Assembly: GCF_000504205.1 (NCBI RefSeq)
Contig: NZ_AZAJ01000001.1
Span: forward strand, 530,861-594,860
Length of the DNA: 64,000 nucleotides
Direction: 5' to 3'
From: Methanolobus tindarius DSM 2278
GTDB lineage: Archaea; Halobacteriota; Methanosarcinia; Methanosarcinales; Methanosarcinaceae
The notes under the pieces were generated by a model. It had not been told where the DNA came from, made no database searches, and worked only from the letters and a program-made list of their open reading frames with translations. The number at the start of each line of letters is the position of its first letter. Position 1 is the first letter of the stretch. The position numbers and the translations under genes are program-made. This document shows positions 1 to 8,407 of this stretch, one piece after another.

Positions 1-424
1 AAACAAAGTATAGTTTCAACTATCAGTATATTGCGTGTTTTCATGCTTCAACCCCAAAATAATTGCTTTCTTACAATAATTCCAATTTACACTAACCAAA
101 ACTGAAACTATTGTCCCACAAGTCAATAATTTTGTATATAAACTCCATCATTTAACTATATAATCTTTTTGATTTTATTGTGATTTTTAAATGAAATTAA
201 TAAAATATTAGAATCAAATAGAAAAGAAAGCGAGGATTAATCCTTTTTGTATCAAAATAATTGAATTTAATCATATAATCAGAAAACAATTTCTTTGTAC
301 TTATTTTCGAATTTTCAGCATCAAAATATCAAAACCATTATATCCCATAACTACACTACTACCCCTGCAACGTAACACAAATACTGTTGAGAATAATACT
401 TCATATAAAAAAGAAGGTTACATC
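1..424. other. Gene-free left edge, AT-rich
   Basis: No convincing coding region is seen on either strand. The stretch is very AT-rich. A perfect 12-bp palindrome AGGATTAATCCT lies at 233-244 and is followed by five T, so it could be a weak terminator, but no gene ends just upstream inside the window. A TATA-like stretch near 338-344 could serve the first chelatase gene with a leader of about 55 nt. Both assignments are tentative. Confidence 0.4.
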
Positions 425-820
425 ATGAGTGAAAAAATCGGAATTTTAGCTATTGGACACGGCAGCAGATTACCATACAACAACCAGGTCGTAACAGAGA
501 TCGCAAACATGATCGCAGAGAACAACCCTGAATATGTTGTAAAGGCAGGATTCATGGAGAACAGTGAGCCTACAGTAGAAGAGGCACTCATGTCATTCGA
601 AGGTACAGGCGTAACAACAATCGCTGCAGCACCAGTATTCCTTGCATCAGGTATCCATATCACAAAAGACATTCCTGCAATCCTCAAACTCGACCCTGAG
701 ACAAATGAGGGTGAGCTTGAACTTGACGGAAACAAAGTCAGGATCGTCTATGCAAAGCCTCTTGGCAGCGACAAGCTCATTGCAGATCTTATCTTCAAGA
801 GAGCACAGGAAGTCCTGTAA
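425..820 (+). CDS. cfbA: Sirohydrochlorin cobalt/nickel chelatase, small CbiX type (CfbA), copy 1
   Basis: This 131-residue protein has the length of the archaeal single-domain chelatases CbiX-S/CfbA, which insert Co2+ (cobamide route) or Ni2+ (coenzyme F430 route) into sirohydrochlorin in the cytoplasm. The N-terminal GHGSR motif (residues 11-15) and His78 in ASGIH correspond to the two metal-binding histidines of the family. The start is fixed by the Shine-Dalgarno AAGAAGG about 8 nt upstream. It is followed by a close copy on the same strand. A hairpin terminator separates the two, so they are probably separate transcripts. Which metal this copy handles cannot be told from sequence. Confidence 0.9.
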   Translation: MSEKIGILAIGHGSRLPYNNQVVTEIANMIAENNPEYVVKAGFMENSEPTVEEALMSFEGTGVTTIAAAPVFLASGIHITKDIPAILKLDPETNEGELELDGNKVRIVYAKPLGSDKLIADLIFKRAQEVL

Positions 821-821
821 G

Positions 822-849
822 CTGTGTCAAAGACACAGTTCTCTTTTTT
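822..849 (+). terminator. Hairpin terminator after cfbA copy 1
   Basis: CTGTGTC (822-828) and GACACAG (832-838) form a 7-bp stem with an AAA loop, followed by a T-rich tract. It begins 2 nt after the stop codon. The second chelatase gene carries nearly the same hairpin. Confidence 0.7.
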
Positions 850-1115
850 ACTAGCAAATCATATTTTGCAATATTTTCATTTGATTCCATAATGGCCAAT
901 TATCTTGTACTTTTGATGGACATTTCATCAAAATAAAAATCCTGAACCATAGTCATGGTCAGATATTTTGAATTGATATCAATAACTATTTTGTATTGCA
1001 ACTAGAGTTTACTATATTTTACATATTATATGGAAAAATTAGGATTCACACGTGTTAAGTTCGCAAAGACATATATACCATAGTAATAATGACCTTTGGG
1101 AAGGAAGGTCACATT

Positions 1116-1511
1116 ATGAGTGAAAAAATAGGAATCTTGATCATTGGACATGGCAGCAGGCTACCATATAACAATCAGGTTGTTACTGAAATTTCAAATA
1201 TAATCGCAGAAAATAATCCGGAATATATTGTAAAAACAGGTTTTGTAGAACACAGTGAACCGAAAGTAAGAGATGCACTGATGTCATTTGAAGGCACAGG
1301 CGTAACTAAAATAGCTGCAACACCTGTATTCATGGCATCCGGAGTCCACCTCACAGAAGACATTCCTGAATTCATTAATCTGAAAGAAGGTACAAATGAA
1401 GGAGAGGTAAAATTGGATGGCAATATTGTAAAAATCTTATATGCAAAACCTCTTGGCAGTGACAGGCTCATTGCGGATCTTATCTTCAAGAGAGTGCAGG
1501 AAGCACTTTAA
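1116..1511 (+). CDS. cfbA: Sirohydrochlorin cobalt/nickel chelatase, small CbiX type (CfbA), copy 2
   Basis: This is a second 131-residue CfbA/CbiX-S protein, about 76% identical to copy 1 by direct residue-by-residue comparison (31 differences). It keeps GHGSR (11-15) and His78. An upstream in-frame ATG at 1089 is possible, but the ATG at 1116 aligns with copy 1 and follows AAGGAAGG at normal spacing, so I chose 1116. A TATA-like CATATATACC near 1070 supports its own promoter. Most differences lie around residues 81-100, which suggests relaxed or specialised function after duplication. One copy could favour nickel and the other cobalt; that is inference. Confidence 0.9.
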   Translation: MSEKIGILIIGHGSRLPYNNQVVTEISNIIAENNPEYIVKTGFVEHSEPKVRDALMSFEGTGVTKIAATPVFMASGVHLTEDIPEFINLKEGTNEGEVKLDGNIVKILYAKPLGSDRLIADLIFKRVQEAL

Positions 1512-1540
1512 GCTGTGTCACAGACACAGCTATTTTATTT
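1512..1540 (+). terminator. Hairpin terminator after cfbA copy 2
   Basis: GCTGTGTC (1512-1519) pairs with GACACAGC (1523-1530) across an ACA loop, and a T-rich tract follows. The hairpin starts directly after the stop codon and matches the terminator of copy 1, so the terminator was part of the duplicated unit. It may also stop transcripts of the convergent CobW gene. Confidence 0.7.
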
Positions 1541-1553
1541 GAACTCCTTTTTT

Positions 1554-2588
1554 TCAGGCAGCAATAAACTGAGATGAACTTGCATTAACAGCACTTTCTA
1601 TAATATCCTCAAGATTATCCCTTGCAACATCCGTTACAGCTGCAAAGACAGTGAAGGTATTGCCAGCATTTCCATTTTCTGAGCCTATAAACTCCAGCTT
1701 TGGTTGATCCTTGTAGGATGTTACACTGACCCGCAAACCCACAGAACCCGTGTGGAGGAACATCTTCAAATGCCCCAGGAACTGTGGGTTAATATCAAGA
1801 ATGCCACTTCTGACAGATTGCATAACATCAAGAACCAAACCTGATGCAGTTTCACCGTCCAGAAGAGCACTAAGCTCATAAGAACCTGCATAACTGCCAA
1901 CATTGAAATGATTGAACTCATCATCACACGCAGTGTTACAGGCAATTGGAGTAGTATTTGATGATAAATTTGCATTCTCTTCAATGAAAGACGATTCTAT
2001 TTTCTCCATAAATGAATTAAAACTTCCATCGCAGGATTCCATTGACAAACTAAAAGTAGCTGAATCCGGATTGAAATCCTTTATAGTCGACATAATCTCA
2101 GCAACTTGTTCCCTGTCCAGCAAATCCTGTTTATTAAGAACAACGATATCCGCATTTTTAACCTGCTTTATGATAGAATCACCCGAATGTTCCATTAGTT
2201 CACCGAACTTACTGCCATCTATCAGAGAGATAATTGGACCCATGTTCACTTCAGGACCAAAATCCATTTTCTCTATCTGCTCTTTTATTCTCAGGGGAAA
2301 TGCAACACCTGTAGGTTCTATAAGAAGGATATCCGGATCAAACTGTGCCTGCACAAGGGAAATATTGGCTTCAAGGGCGTACTTTAATGTACAGCAAATA
2401 CATCCTCGTGGAATTTCCTTGGACTCAAGTCCGTTGTTACTGATAACCTGACCATCCACACCCACATCACCAATATCATTTACAAGCACTGCCACGCTGT
2501 ATCCTTTAGATTTAAAGTGATTTCCCATCCGGATTATGGAAGTTGTTTTACCGCTTCCCAGAAAACCACTTACGAGTATTATGTTCAT
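1554..2588 (-). CDS. CobW/P47K-family GTPase, putative metallochaperone
   Basis: This 344-residue protein belongs to the COG0523 CobW family of GTPases that deliver metals to target proteins or assist cobalamin assembly. Visible motifs are the Walker A loop GFLGSGKTT (8-16), the family metal motif CICC (63-66), EPTG (91-94, Walker B region) and the base-specificity motif NKQD (152-155). The C-terminal CobW domain lies beyond about residue 230. A strong GGAGGG precedes the ATG. It lies 70 bp downstream of a second CobW gene on the same strand, so the two likely form one operon. It converges on the chelatase pair. The metal is unknown; cobalt or nickel is suggested by the neighbours only. Confidence 0.85.
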   Translation of the reverse strand: MNIILVSGFLGSGKTTSIIRMGNHFKSKGYSVAVLVNDIGDVGVDGQVISNNGLESKEIPRGCICCTLKYALEANISLVQAQFDPDILLIEPTGVAFPLRIKEQIEKMDFGPEVNMGPIISLIDGSKFGELMEHSGDSIIKQVKNADIVVLNKQDLLDREQVAEIMSTIKDFNPDSATFSLSMESCDGSFNSFMEKIESSFIEENANLSSNTTPIACNTACDDEFNHFNVGSYAGSYELSALLDGETASGLVLDVMQSVRSGILDINPQFLGHLKMFLHTGSVGLRVSVTSYKDQPKLEFIGSENGNAGNTFTVFAAVTDVARDNLEDIIESAVNASSSQFIAA

Positions 2589-2658
2589 TCAAACCCTCCT
2601 ATACTCAGTTATTATTAGTGAAAGTTAATTTTCAGAATTCTTTGAAATGTAAAAAGTA

Positions 2659-3999
2659 TCAGAGGATGCAATCTCCTCCCTCTGCACCACATCCTGTCAA
2701 ATCATGATCATAGATATCATCCATATCTTCCACCTCACCGTGAAGATGCTTATGATCATGGCTATGATGATCATGGTGGCCTTCATGGTCATCATCGTGG
2801 TGATGGTGGTCGTGATCATGAGGCTCATGCAAGCGCTGAGAGGTCATGTTCCTTTTATTGAAAGCAGATTCAACATTTTCATCCACCAGATGTACAAGTT
2901 CATTTTCATTTAATCCTGAAACTGCTGTAAGTATCTTAAATCTGGGACCGGAATGTGCAGTTGTTTCTATAATATTCATGGAAGGACTTTCAGCATGGGA
3001 AGTGATACTTATTTTTACAGTCTCATCCGGAACTTCCATGAACATTTTGATATGTCCTACAAACTCAGGACTGTGCTTTATGATTGAACTTTTCACATTT
3101 TCAGCAATTTCCAGTGTAATCTGCCTGGCAGTTTCCCTGTCAATATCGTCTTCAAGTATCCTGTAGTCATTAGCATATGAAGCAAGTCCTGAACTTTCGC
3201 TGTCATAATGCGTATGGTTGTCGTGATGGTGATGATCGTGACTGTGATGATCATGGTTGTGATCATGTGCATCATGATTGTCTTCATGGTGATGATCGTG
3301 CTCTTCATGATCTGCATCACGATGACTGTGATCGTGAGAATGTGGCTTAGCAGCATGTTCTTTCACATGAGTTGCAGAAACATGCTCATCTTCTGATACA
3401 GATGGAACTATCATACTCATAAGTTCAGTGAAACCGGAGTCATCAGGACGTGATGACATCTTAATGACGCTGGCATCAGAATTGAGCTGCTGTACTGAAT
3501 CCATAAGCACAGACATTTTAATAGGCTCAACAAGATCAGCCTTATTAATCACAAGTATCTCAGCATCCTCTATTTGCCTTAATGCATAGACCTTGACGGA
3601 TTTCATAATTTCCTTGAAACGGCTCCCATCTATCAGTGTCACAAGAGGAGCTACTCTGATATTGTCCCCGAAGTTCATTAATTCAAGTTCTTTTTTAATG
3701 AGATTCGGGAAAGCAATACCGGATGGTTCTACCAGAATATAATCAGGATTATATGAGTGATAAAGTTCAGTAAGTGTTGTTTTCATGTTGAGCTTCAAGG
3801 TACAGCAGATACAGCCATTTGTTATTTCCTTAGTGTCAAGCCCGTATTTTGATATGAGATCTCCGTCAATGCCTACTTCTCCAACCTCATTGACAATTAT
3901 TGCTACTGTGTGGCCCCTTTCAGCCAATTCCTTACCTACATTAATTACTGTTGTCGTCTTTCCGCTGCCTAAAAATCCACCTATGATTATTGCATCCAT
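2659..3999 (-). CDS. CobW-family GTPase with two histidine-rich metal-binding segments
   Basis: This 446-residue CobW-family protein has Walker A GFLGSGKTT (8-16), CICC (63-66), EPSG (91-94) and NKAD (152-155). It differs from its neighbour by two His/Asp-rich segments. One at about 211-264 has some 24 His in 54 residues and sits between the GTPase and CobW C-terminal domains. The other, at about 391-420, has some 16 His and is followed by a tail with Cys437 and Cys444. Such tracts in this family store or buffer Ni, Zn or Co. AGGAGG precedes the start, with a TATA-like element at 4046-4055. It is probably the first gene of a two-gene CobW operon. Confidence 0.87.
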   Translation of the reverse strand: MDAIIIGGFLGSGKTTTVINVGKELAERGHTVAIIVNEVGEVGIDGDLISKYGLDTKEITNGCICCTLKLNMKTTLTELYHSYNPDYILVEPSGIAFPNLIKKELELMNFGDNIRVAPLVTLIDGSRFKEIMKSVKVYALRQIEDAEILVINKADLVEPIKMSVLMDSVQQLNSDASVIKMSSRPDDSGFTELMSMIVPSVSEDEHVSATHVKEHAAKPHSHDHSHRDADHEEHDHHHEDNHDAHDHNHDHHSHDHHHHDNHTHYDSESSGLASYANDYRILEDDIDRETARQITLEIAENVKSSIIKHSPEFVGHIKMFMEVPDETVKISITSHAESPSMNIIETTAHSGPRFKILTAVSGLNENELVHLVDENVESAFNKRNMTSQRLHEPHDHDHHHHDDDHEGHHDHHSHDHKHLHGEVEDMDDIYDHDLTGCGAEGGDCIL

Positions 4000-4395
4000 T
4001 TAGTCTACCTCCTGTAATGGAACCTGAAAAATACTACAACTCAATGATATATAAAGTTGTTTACAAAGTTGGAGCGTATCCAAACATTAAGTATTTTAAA
4101 ATCTATAAAAAATCAGCATCAATAAACCATAAAAATGAATACATGTATGAGAAAGATACACTAAATCGTAAATACACCCACTATGGTGAATACTAGAAGA
4201 TAAAATAAAATCAAAAAACACTAACAATACATTGCTATAATACAATATACAAAATAATTAAATGTAACTATTTTGTCATAATACCCAAATATAAAAGGAA
4301 TTAACTTGAGATTTCAAAAGCAAAAAATCATCGAAACCAGTAAATAGCCAGCTTGCTAAAATATTACTAATAAAGGTTTATGAGGAGTTGGAAAC
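4000..4395. promoter_or_regulatory. Divergent intergenic region between the CobW operon and DUF169 gene
   Basis: About 400 bp without a supported gene. It must hold the leftward promoter of the CobW pair (TATA-like TTTATATATC read on the minus strand at 4046-4055, about 50 nt before the ATG) and the rightward promoter of the DUF169 gene, for which no single TATA box stands out. Base composition is strongly AT-rich. No convincing operator or structured RNA was seen. Confidence 0.45.
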
Positions 4396-5094
4396 ATGGA
4401 AAATGCCAAGATAGCAGACAAACTCGTAAAGCTCCTTGACCTCAGGCATGAACCGGTTGCTGTAAAAGTAATTAAGAAAGGCGAAAAGATTCCGGAAGGA
4501 TTCAACGAACCTGAAAAAAACATCCGACACTGCCAGTCAATAATGAGGGCAAGGAAAGGAGAATCTTTTGTAATTCCTGCAGGCAAACATGCGTGCATGG
4601 TTGGCGCTTCAAGTCTTGGACTTGTACCGCTGCCGACTAAAGTAAAAGAAGGAGAGTTCCACTCAAATCTTGGAATGTTTGATTGTTCCGATGCTGCTGC
4701 AAATATGATATGCCAGCGCTCCGAGTTTGAAGAGGAAAGCACCATTGCCACAGTAGTCGGACCTTTGAAAGAGTTCAAAACTAAACCGGATGTAGTCATA
4801 CTTGTTGACCTTCCGGAAACACTATACTGGCTAATCCCTGCAGCTACGTATTTTGAAGGCGGAAGACAGGCATTCAGCACTGCAGCTTTTCAGGCAACCT
4901 GTGTTGATTCCACTATTATTCCAATAACCAGCGGCGAGATGAACATGAGTCTTGGATGTTATGGATGCCGCCGGTCTACAGACATTGAAAATGATGAAAT
5001 GATAGCAGGAATTCCTTACAAGAATCTGGAAAAGATAATAGAAGCCCTTGAAAAGATAAGCGATGGACCTATGCAAAAAGCAAGACAGAAATGA
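4396..5094 (+). CDS. DUF169 (COG2043) family protein, copy A
   Basis: This 232-residue protein matches the DUF169 family, for which I know no established biochemical role. Conserved features shared with the paralogue at 7534-8229 are RHCQ (Cys46), a Cys67 followed by GAS, and a GCYGCR stretch near 187-192. These cysteines make binding of a metal, FeS centre or other cofactor plausible. Other cysteines are at 97, 106 and 169. The ATG follows GAGGAG at good spacing. It heads a rightward set with DUF1847, a metallo-beta-lactamase-fold protein and a radical SAM protein. No signal peptide or membrane segment is evident. Confidence 0.75.
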   Translation: MENAKIADKLVKLLDLRHEPVAVKVIKKGEKIPEGFNEPEKNIRHCQSIMRARKGESFVIPAGKHACMVGASSLGLVPLPTKVKEGEFHSNLGMFDCSDAAANMICQRSEFEEESTIATVVGPLKEFKTKPDVVILVDLPETLYWLIPAATYFEGGRQAFSTAAFQATCVDSTIIPITSGEMNMSLGCYGCRRSTDIENDEMIAGIPYKNLEKIIEALEKISDGPMQKARQK

Positions 5095-5200
5095 GATTCT
5101 AAGCTTTGAGTTTAATGTTGTGCCACCACATATTTTATCTCATATGAGAGAATATCCATTTCATACATGACCTAATTCCAGGTCACCAGGTGATATCTTA

Positions 5201-5773
5201 ATGAAATGCGCATACTGCGATGATAAAATGTGCCGGGACGGCAAGGATTGTGCAGGCATAACAGACGATATAAGTTATGAAGGAAACGAGCTGAAGTCCA
5301 TGAAAACTTCTGCTGCCATTGAAGCCCGGCACTATATGCAAAAAACAAGGCTTGAAGAAATTATCCTTTATGCAAAGGAGATGGAGTACAAAAAACTGGG
5401 GCTCGCTTTCTGTGTTGGTATGGAAAGAGAAGCAGAAGTCATAACCAAAATCCTGGAAAAACATTTTGAGGTTTTCTCCGTATGCTGCAAAGTTTCTGCA
5501 ATTAGAAAAGAAGAGTACAACCTTGAGAAATTGCACCCGGAGTCCTTTGACCCAACCTGCAACCCAATAGGCCAGGCAATGATGCTTGAAAAGAAAGGAA
5601 CTGAACTCAATATCATCATCGGCCTTTGTATAGGCCATGACATACTCTTTACACAACATTCAGCAGCTCCTGTAACCACATTCATCGTAAAGGACCGTGT
5701 GCTTGCACACAATCCTGCAGGAGCCATATACTCCGGCTACTACCTGAAGAAAGTTTTTGGAATAACAGACTGA
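5201..5773 (+). CDS. DUF1847 family putative metal-binding protein
   Basis: This 190-residue protein resembles the DUF1847 family of predicted metal-binding proteins. A cysteine-rich N-terminus (Cys3, Cys6, Cys11, Cys17) looks like a zinc or FeS site. The remainder is a mixed alpha/beta domain with further cysteines around 71, 94, 95 and 144. AGGTGA precedes the ATG. It ends 9 bp before the next gene, so the two are almost certainly co-transcribed. Function is unknown; linkage to DUF169 and a radical SAM enzyme suggests redox or cofactor chemistry. Confidence 0.72.
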   Translation: MKCAYCDDKMCRDGKDCAGITDDISYEGNELKSMKTSAAIEARHYMQKTRLEEIILYAKEMEYKKLGLAFCVGMEREAEVITKILEKHFEVFSVCCKVSAIRKEEYNLEKLHPESFDPTCNPIGQAMMLEKKGTELNIIIGLCIGHDILFTQHSAAPVTTFIVKDRVLAHNPAGAIYSGYYLKKVFGITD

Positions 5774-5782
5774 GGCACCCGC

Positions 5783-6454
5783 ATGAAAATAACCATTGTC
5801 TATGATAACAATGCACAGGAAGCACTGAAATGCGGGTGGGGATTTTCCTGCCTGATTGAAACCGGAACTAATAACATACTGTTTGATACCGGTTGGGACG
5901 GACACTTGCTTCTTGAAAACATGGAAAAACTGGAAATTGACCCGCAGATAATTGATACACTGGTACTCTCCCACCAGCATTGGGACCACACTGGCGGCGT
6001 TACAACTTTCCTGAACATAAACCCTGATGTAGATGTATTTGTACCATCTGGATTTTCCCCACGCCTTAAAAAAGAGATAACCTCACGAATTACAAAGAAA
6101 CTATATGGTGTCAGCTCACCCCAGAAAATCTGTGATAAAATATACACAACAGGAGAATTAGAGAAAAACGGTACTGGAATTAAAGAACAATCCCTTATTC
6201 TGGAATGTGAATCCGGAAATTACGTTCTCGCTGGTTGTGCTCATCCGGGTCTGCTCTTAATTTTGGAAGCTGCATCTTCATTTGGCAAAATAAACGGAAT
6301 AATCGGAGGTTTGCATGACAGCCAGGAATATGGCTCATTCAAAGAAATGGACCTCATAGGTGCAGGACATTGCACATCTCACAAAGATATTATAAGAAAA
6401 ATGTATCCTGAGAAATTCCAGAAAATATATGCCGGATATTCAATTGAGCTTTGA
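5783..6454 (+). CDS. Metallo-beta-lactamase-fold hydrolase, COG1237-like
   Basis: This 223-residue protein has the metallo-beta-lactamase signature HxHxDH at 64-69 (SHQHWDH), with further probable ligands at His154 (CAHPG), His178 and His196. The overall arrangement resembles COG1237. That family includes the M. jannaschii protein annotated as a dihydropterin ribofuranosyl-aminobenzene phosphate synthase of the methanopterin pathway. A role in methanopterin synthesis is therefore possible but unproven here. It lies 9 bp after the DUF1847 gene and 36 bp before a radical SAM gene, in one probable operon. A cytoplasmic location is expected since no leader is visible. Confidence 0.75.
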   Translation: MKITIVYDNNAQEALKCGWGFSCLIETGTNNILFDTGWDGHLLLENMEKLEIDPQIIDTLVLSHQHWDHTGGVTTFLNINPDVDVFVPSGFSPRLKKEITSRITKKLYGVSSPQKICDKIYTTGELEKNGTGIKEQSLILECESGNYVLAGCAHPGLLLILEAASSFGKINGIIGGLHDSQEYGSFKEMDLIGAGHCTSHKDIIRKMYPEKFQKIYAGYSIEL

Positions 6455-6490
6455 GATCCAAAAGTAAAATATCAACTGAGAAATACCTGT

Positions 6491-7474
6491 ATGACAAAAA
6501 GAATAATTTACGGCCCCATTCTTTCCAGAAGACTTGGAAGATCTCTTGGAGTTGATGTAATCAAAACACTTGAGACTAAGAAAAACTGTAACTTTGATTG
6601 TGTTTATTGCCAGCTTGGGCATGTTCCTCTCAAAATAACAAGAACTGATAATGTAAAAGGTGTAGTCTCACCGGAAGAAGTTGTTGAAGGTTTGCGTACC
6701 TACCATAAAAACATAGAAGACCTTGACTATATCACATTTTCCGGCACCTGCGAGCCCACGCTAAACTCTGGACTTGGAGAGATGATCAAAGGGATTAAAG
6801 AGATAAGTCCTCATCCAGTTTGCGTTATTACTAATTCATCACTTGTTGACAAAGAGAATATACGTAGAAATTTATCAGAAGCAGATCTTGTAGTAGCAAC
6901 TCTTGTTTCCGGTTATGAAGAAACATTTAATGCCATTAACAGGCCTGCAGAAGAGATCACACTTGAGAACATCATCAACGGCCTTAAAAAGATCAGAAGA
7001 ATGGACAAACGCCCTATTCTTAGTATTGAAGTGATGATGGTTGATTCTAACATTGATTTTCCGGTCAACCACACAGAAAGAGAGATCGAAAAATTAAAAG
7101 AAGTATTGATAGAGATAAATCCTGATGAAATAGAAATACTCACAGTTAGCAGACCTCCTGCAGAGGACTACATTATTCCGGTTTCAGATGATAGATTAAA
7201 GCAGATTGCCACTGAATTTGAAAATACTTTTGGAAAAGAGCGTGTGAAACTTGTTCTCAAAGGAGTTAAGAAATCCCACTCAAAAATGAAACATGGCAAC
7301 ATCGAAGAAGAGGTTTATGACCTCATTATGCGAAGGCCCTGTACGTTCAGACAGATATCTGCATCCCTTGGAATTGATGATAAGGAACTTAAACCAATTA
7401 TAGGCAGGATGCTCTCATCTGAAAGTATAGAGGAAACGACTGTCGGAGAAAAGAATTATTACAAAATTAGCTGA
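6491..7474 (+). CDS. Radical SAM protein, COG0731-like, with C-terminal winged helix
   Basis: This 327-residue radical SAM protein has the cluster motif CNFDCVYC (Cys33, Cys37, Cys40). The GTCEPTLN segment is typical of the COG0731 group, which includes wyosine-like tRNA enzymes and many of unknown substrate. Residues from about 265 to the end look like a small winged-helix domain. The protein is too diverged to name a product. It is the last gene of the DUF169-DUF1847-MBL-radical SAM run and ends at a bidirectional hairpin terminator. Confidence 0.78.
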   Translation: MTKRIIYGPILSRRLGRSLGVDVIKTLETKKNCNFDCVYCQLGHVPLKITRTDNVKGVVSPEEVVEGLRTYHKNIEDLDYITFSGTCEPTLNSGLGEMIKGIKEISPHPVCVITNSSLVDKENIRRNLSEADLVVATLVSGYEETFNAINRPAEEITLENIINGLKKIRRMDKRPILSIEVMMVDSNIDFPVNHTEREIEKLKEVLIEINPDEIEILTVSRPPAEDYIIPVSDDRLKQIATEFENTFGKERVKLVLKGVKKSHSKMKHGNIEEEVYDLIMRRPCTFRQISASLGIDDKELKPIIGRMLSSESIEETTVGEKNYYKIS

Positions 7475-7492
7475 ATCGTTTTGAAAATAAGA

Positions 7493-7535
7493 ATTCAGTA
7501 CATAATTGTACTGAATATAATTATTATAATTTTTT
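7493..7535. terminator. Bidirectional hairpin terminator
   Basis: ATTCAGTAC (7493-7501) and GTACTGAAT (7508-7516) form a perfect 9-bp stem with a 6-nt loop, followed by T-rich sequence ending in six T at 7530-7535. It lies between the convergent radical SAM and DUF169 copy B genes. Confidence 0.7.
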
Positions 7536-8229
7536 AGCAGGCGTAGCTGCCAAACATTGCCTTAGCAGATTCTACAAGAGCAGGCAACATGTCTACAGGT
7601 ACACTCATAATCATTTCTTCATCCTGTATTTCAGTGTATTTCCTGCTGCCGCTGCAACCTATTGTAACACCGGCCTCACCTGTAAGATAAGGATATGAAA
7701 CACCATCTGCGCAGACACTCTGTTTGCCGGCAAATCCTGCATTTACACGTCCGCCATTCTTCTGAAGCAGTGCCTGTGAAAGTTCCATCACAATTCTTGG
7801 CTTTGCAATTACAAGGATGACATCAGGCATGAAAGTTGTCTCTTCAAGTGGTGCGTAAAGTACAGCCTTTATGGAATTTGCATCTACCATTGGAACCTTT
7901 TCCATGGTTGCCTTTGCAGCTTCAAGGGAAGCAAAGTGATTAAGATTATAATAGACTTCACCGGATTTGAGTTTTGGACTCATCTCAGTCAGTCCCATGA
8001 CAGATGCACCGCCCTTGCACATCTGGTCGTCAAGTGTAGCATAAAAGGCAGTACCAAGCCTTCTTACATTATCTACCATCTGGCAGTGTCTTGTTGTTTC
8101 ACCAATGTGTGGAATATCCTCCGGAATTTCCTCGTCGTTCCTGACAAGGTGAACTGCAACCGGGGATGTAGAAATTTGAAGTACGTCTTTGAGTTCTTTA
8201 CCATATTTCTGGATATCTGCGTTGTTCAT
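7534..8229 (-). CDS. DUF169 (COG2043) family protein, copy B
   Basis: This 231-residue DUF169 protein is paralogous to the gene at 4396-5094. It shares RHCQ (Cys49), a Cys71 followed by GGAS, and GCSGSR at 191-196, where the second cysteine of copy A is replaced by serine. The open frame extends upstream to 8277, but the ATG at 8229 follows GGAG at proper spacing and gives the family length, so I chose it. The leader to the nearest TATA-like elements (about 8325 or 8365) is fairly long. The function is unknown; loss of one cysteine may mean different cofactor binding from copy A. Confidence 0.75.
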   Translation of the reverse strand: MNNADIQKYGKELKDVLQISTSPVAVHLVRNDEEIPEDIPHIGETTRHCQMVDNVRRLGTAFYATLDDQMCKGGASVMGLTEMSPKLKSGEVYYNLNHFASLEAAKATMEKVPMVDANSIKAVLYAPLEETTFMPDVILVIAKPRIVMELSQALLQKNGGRVNAGFAGKQSVCADGVSYPYLTGEAGVTIGCSGSRKYTEIQDEEMIMSVPVDMLPALVESAKAMFGSYAC

Positions 8230-8407
8230 TAGAGGGTCTCCTGTAAAAGAAAAAGTTATTGTTTTTAGGATGTGCACGTATTACGCACAACTGCTATATC
8301 AAGCTTACCATTCAAGTCCAAAATCGCAATATAGAGGCCCTAAATATTCACACCCGTTAACATGTATAAAAAGATTAAAGTGTAAATCATATTTAAAAAA
8401 AACACAA

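Noticed and set aside
2704..3396. Met/Val/Ile-rich open frames opposite the His-rich CobW gene
   Set aside because: They are complements of CAT/GAT-rich histidine and aspartate codons, not real proteins.
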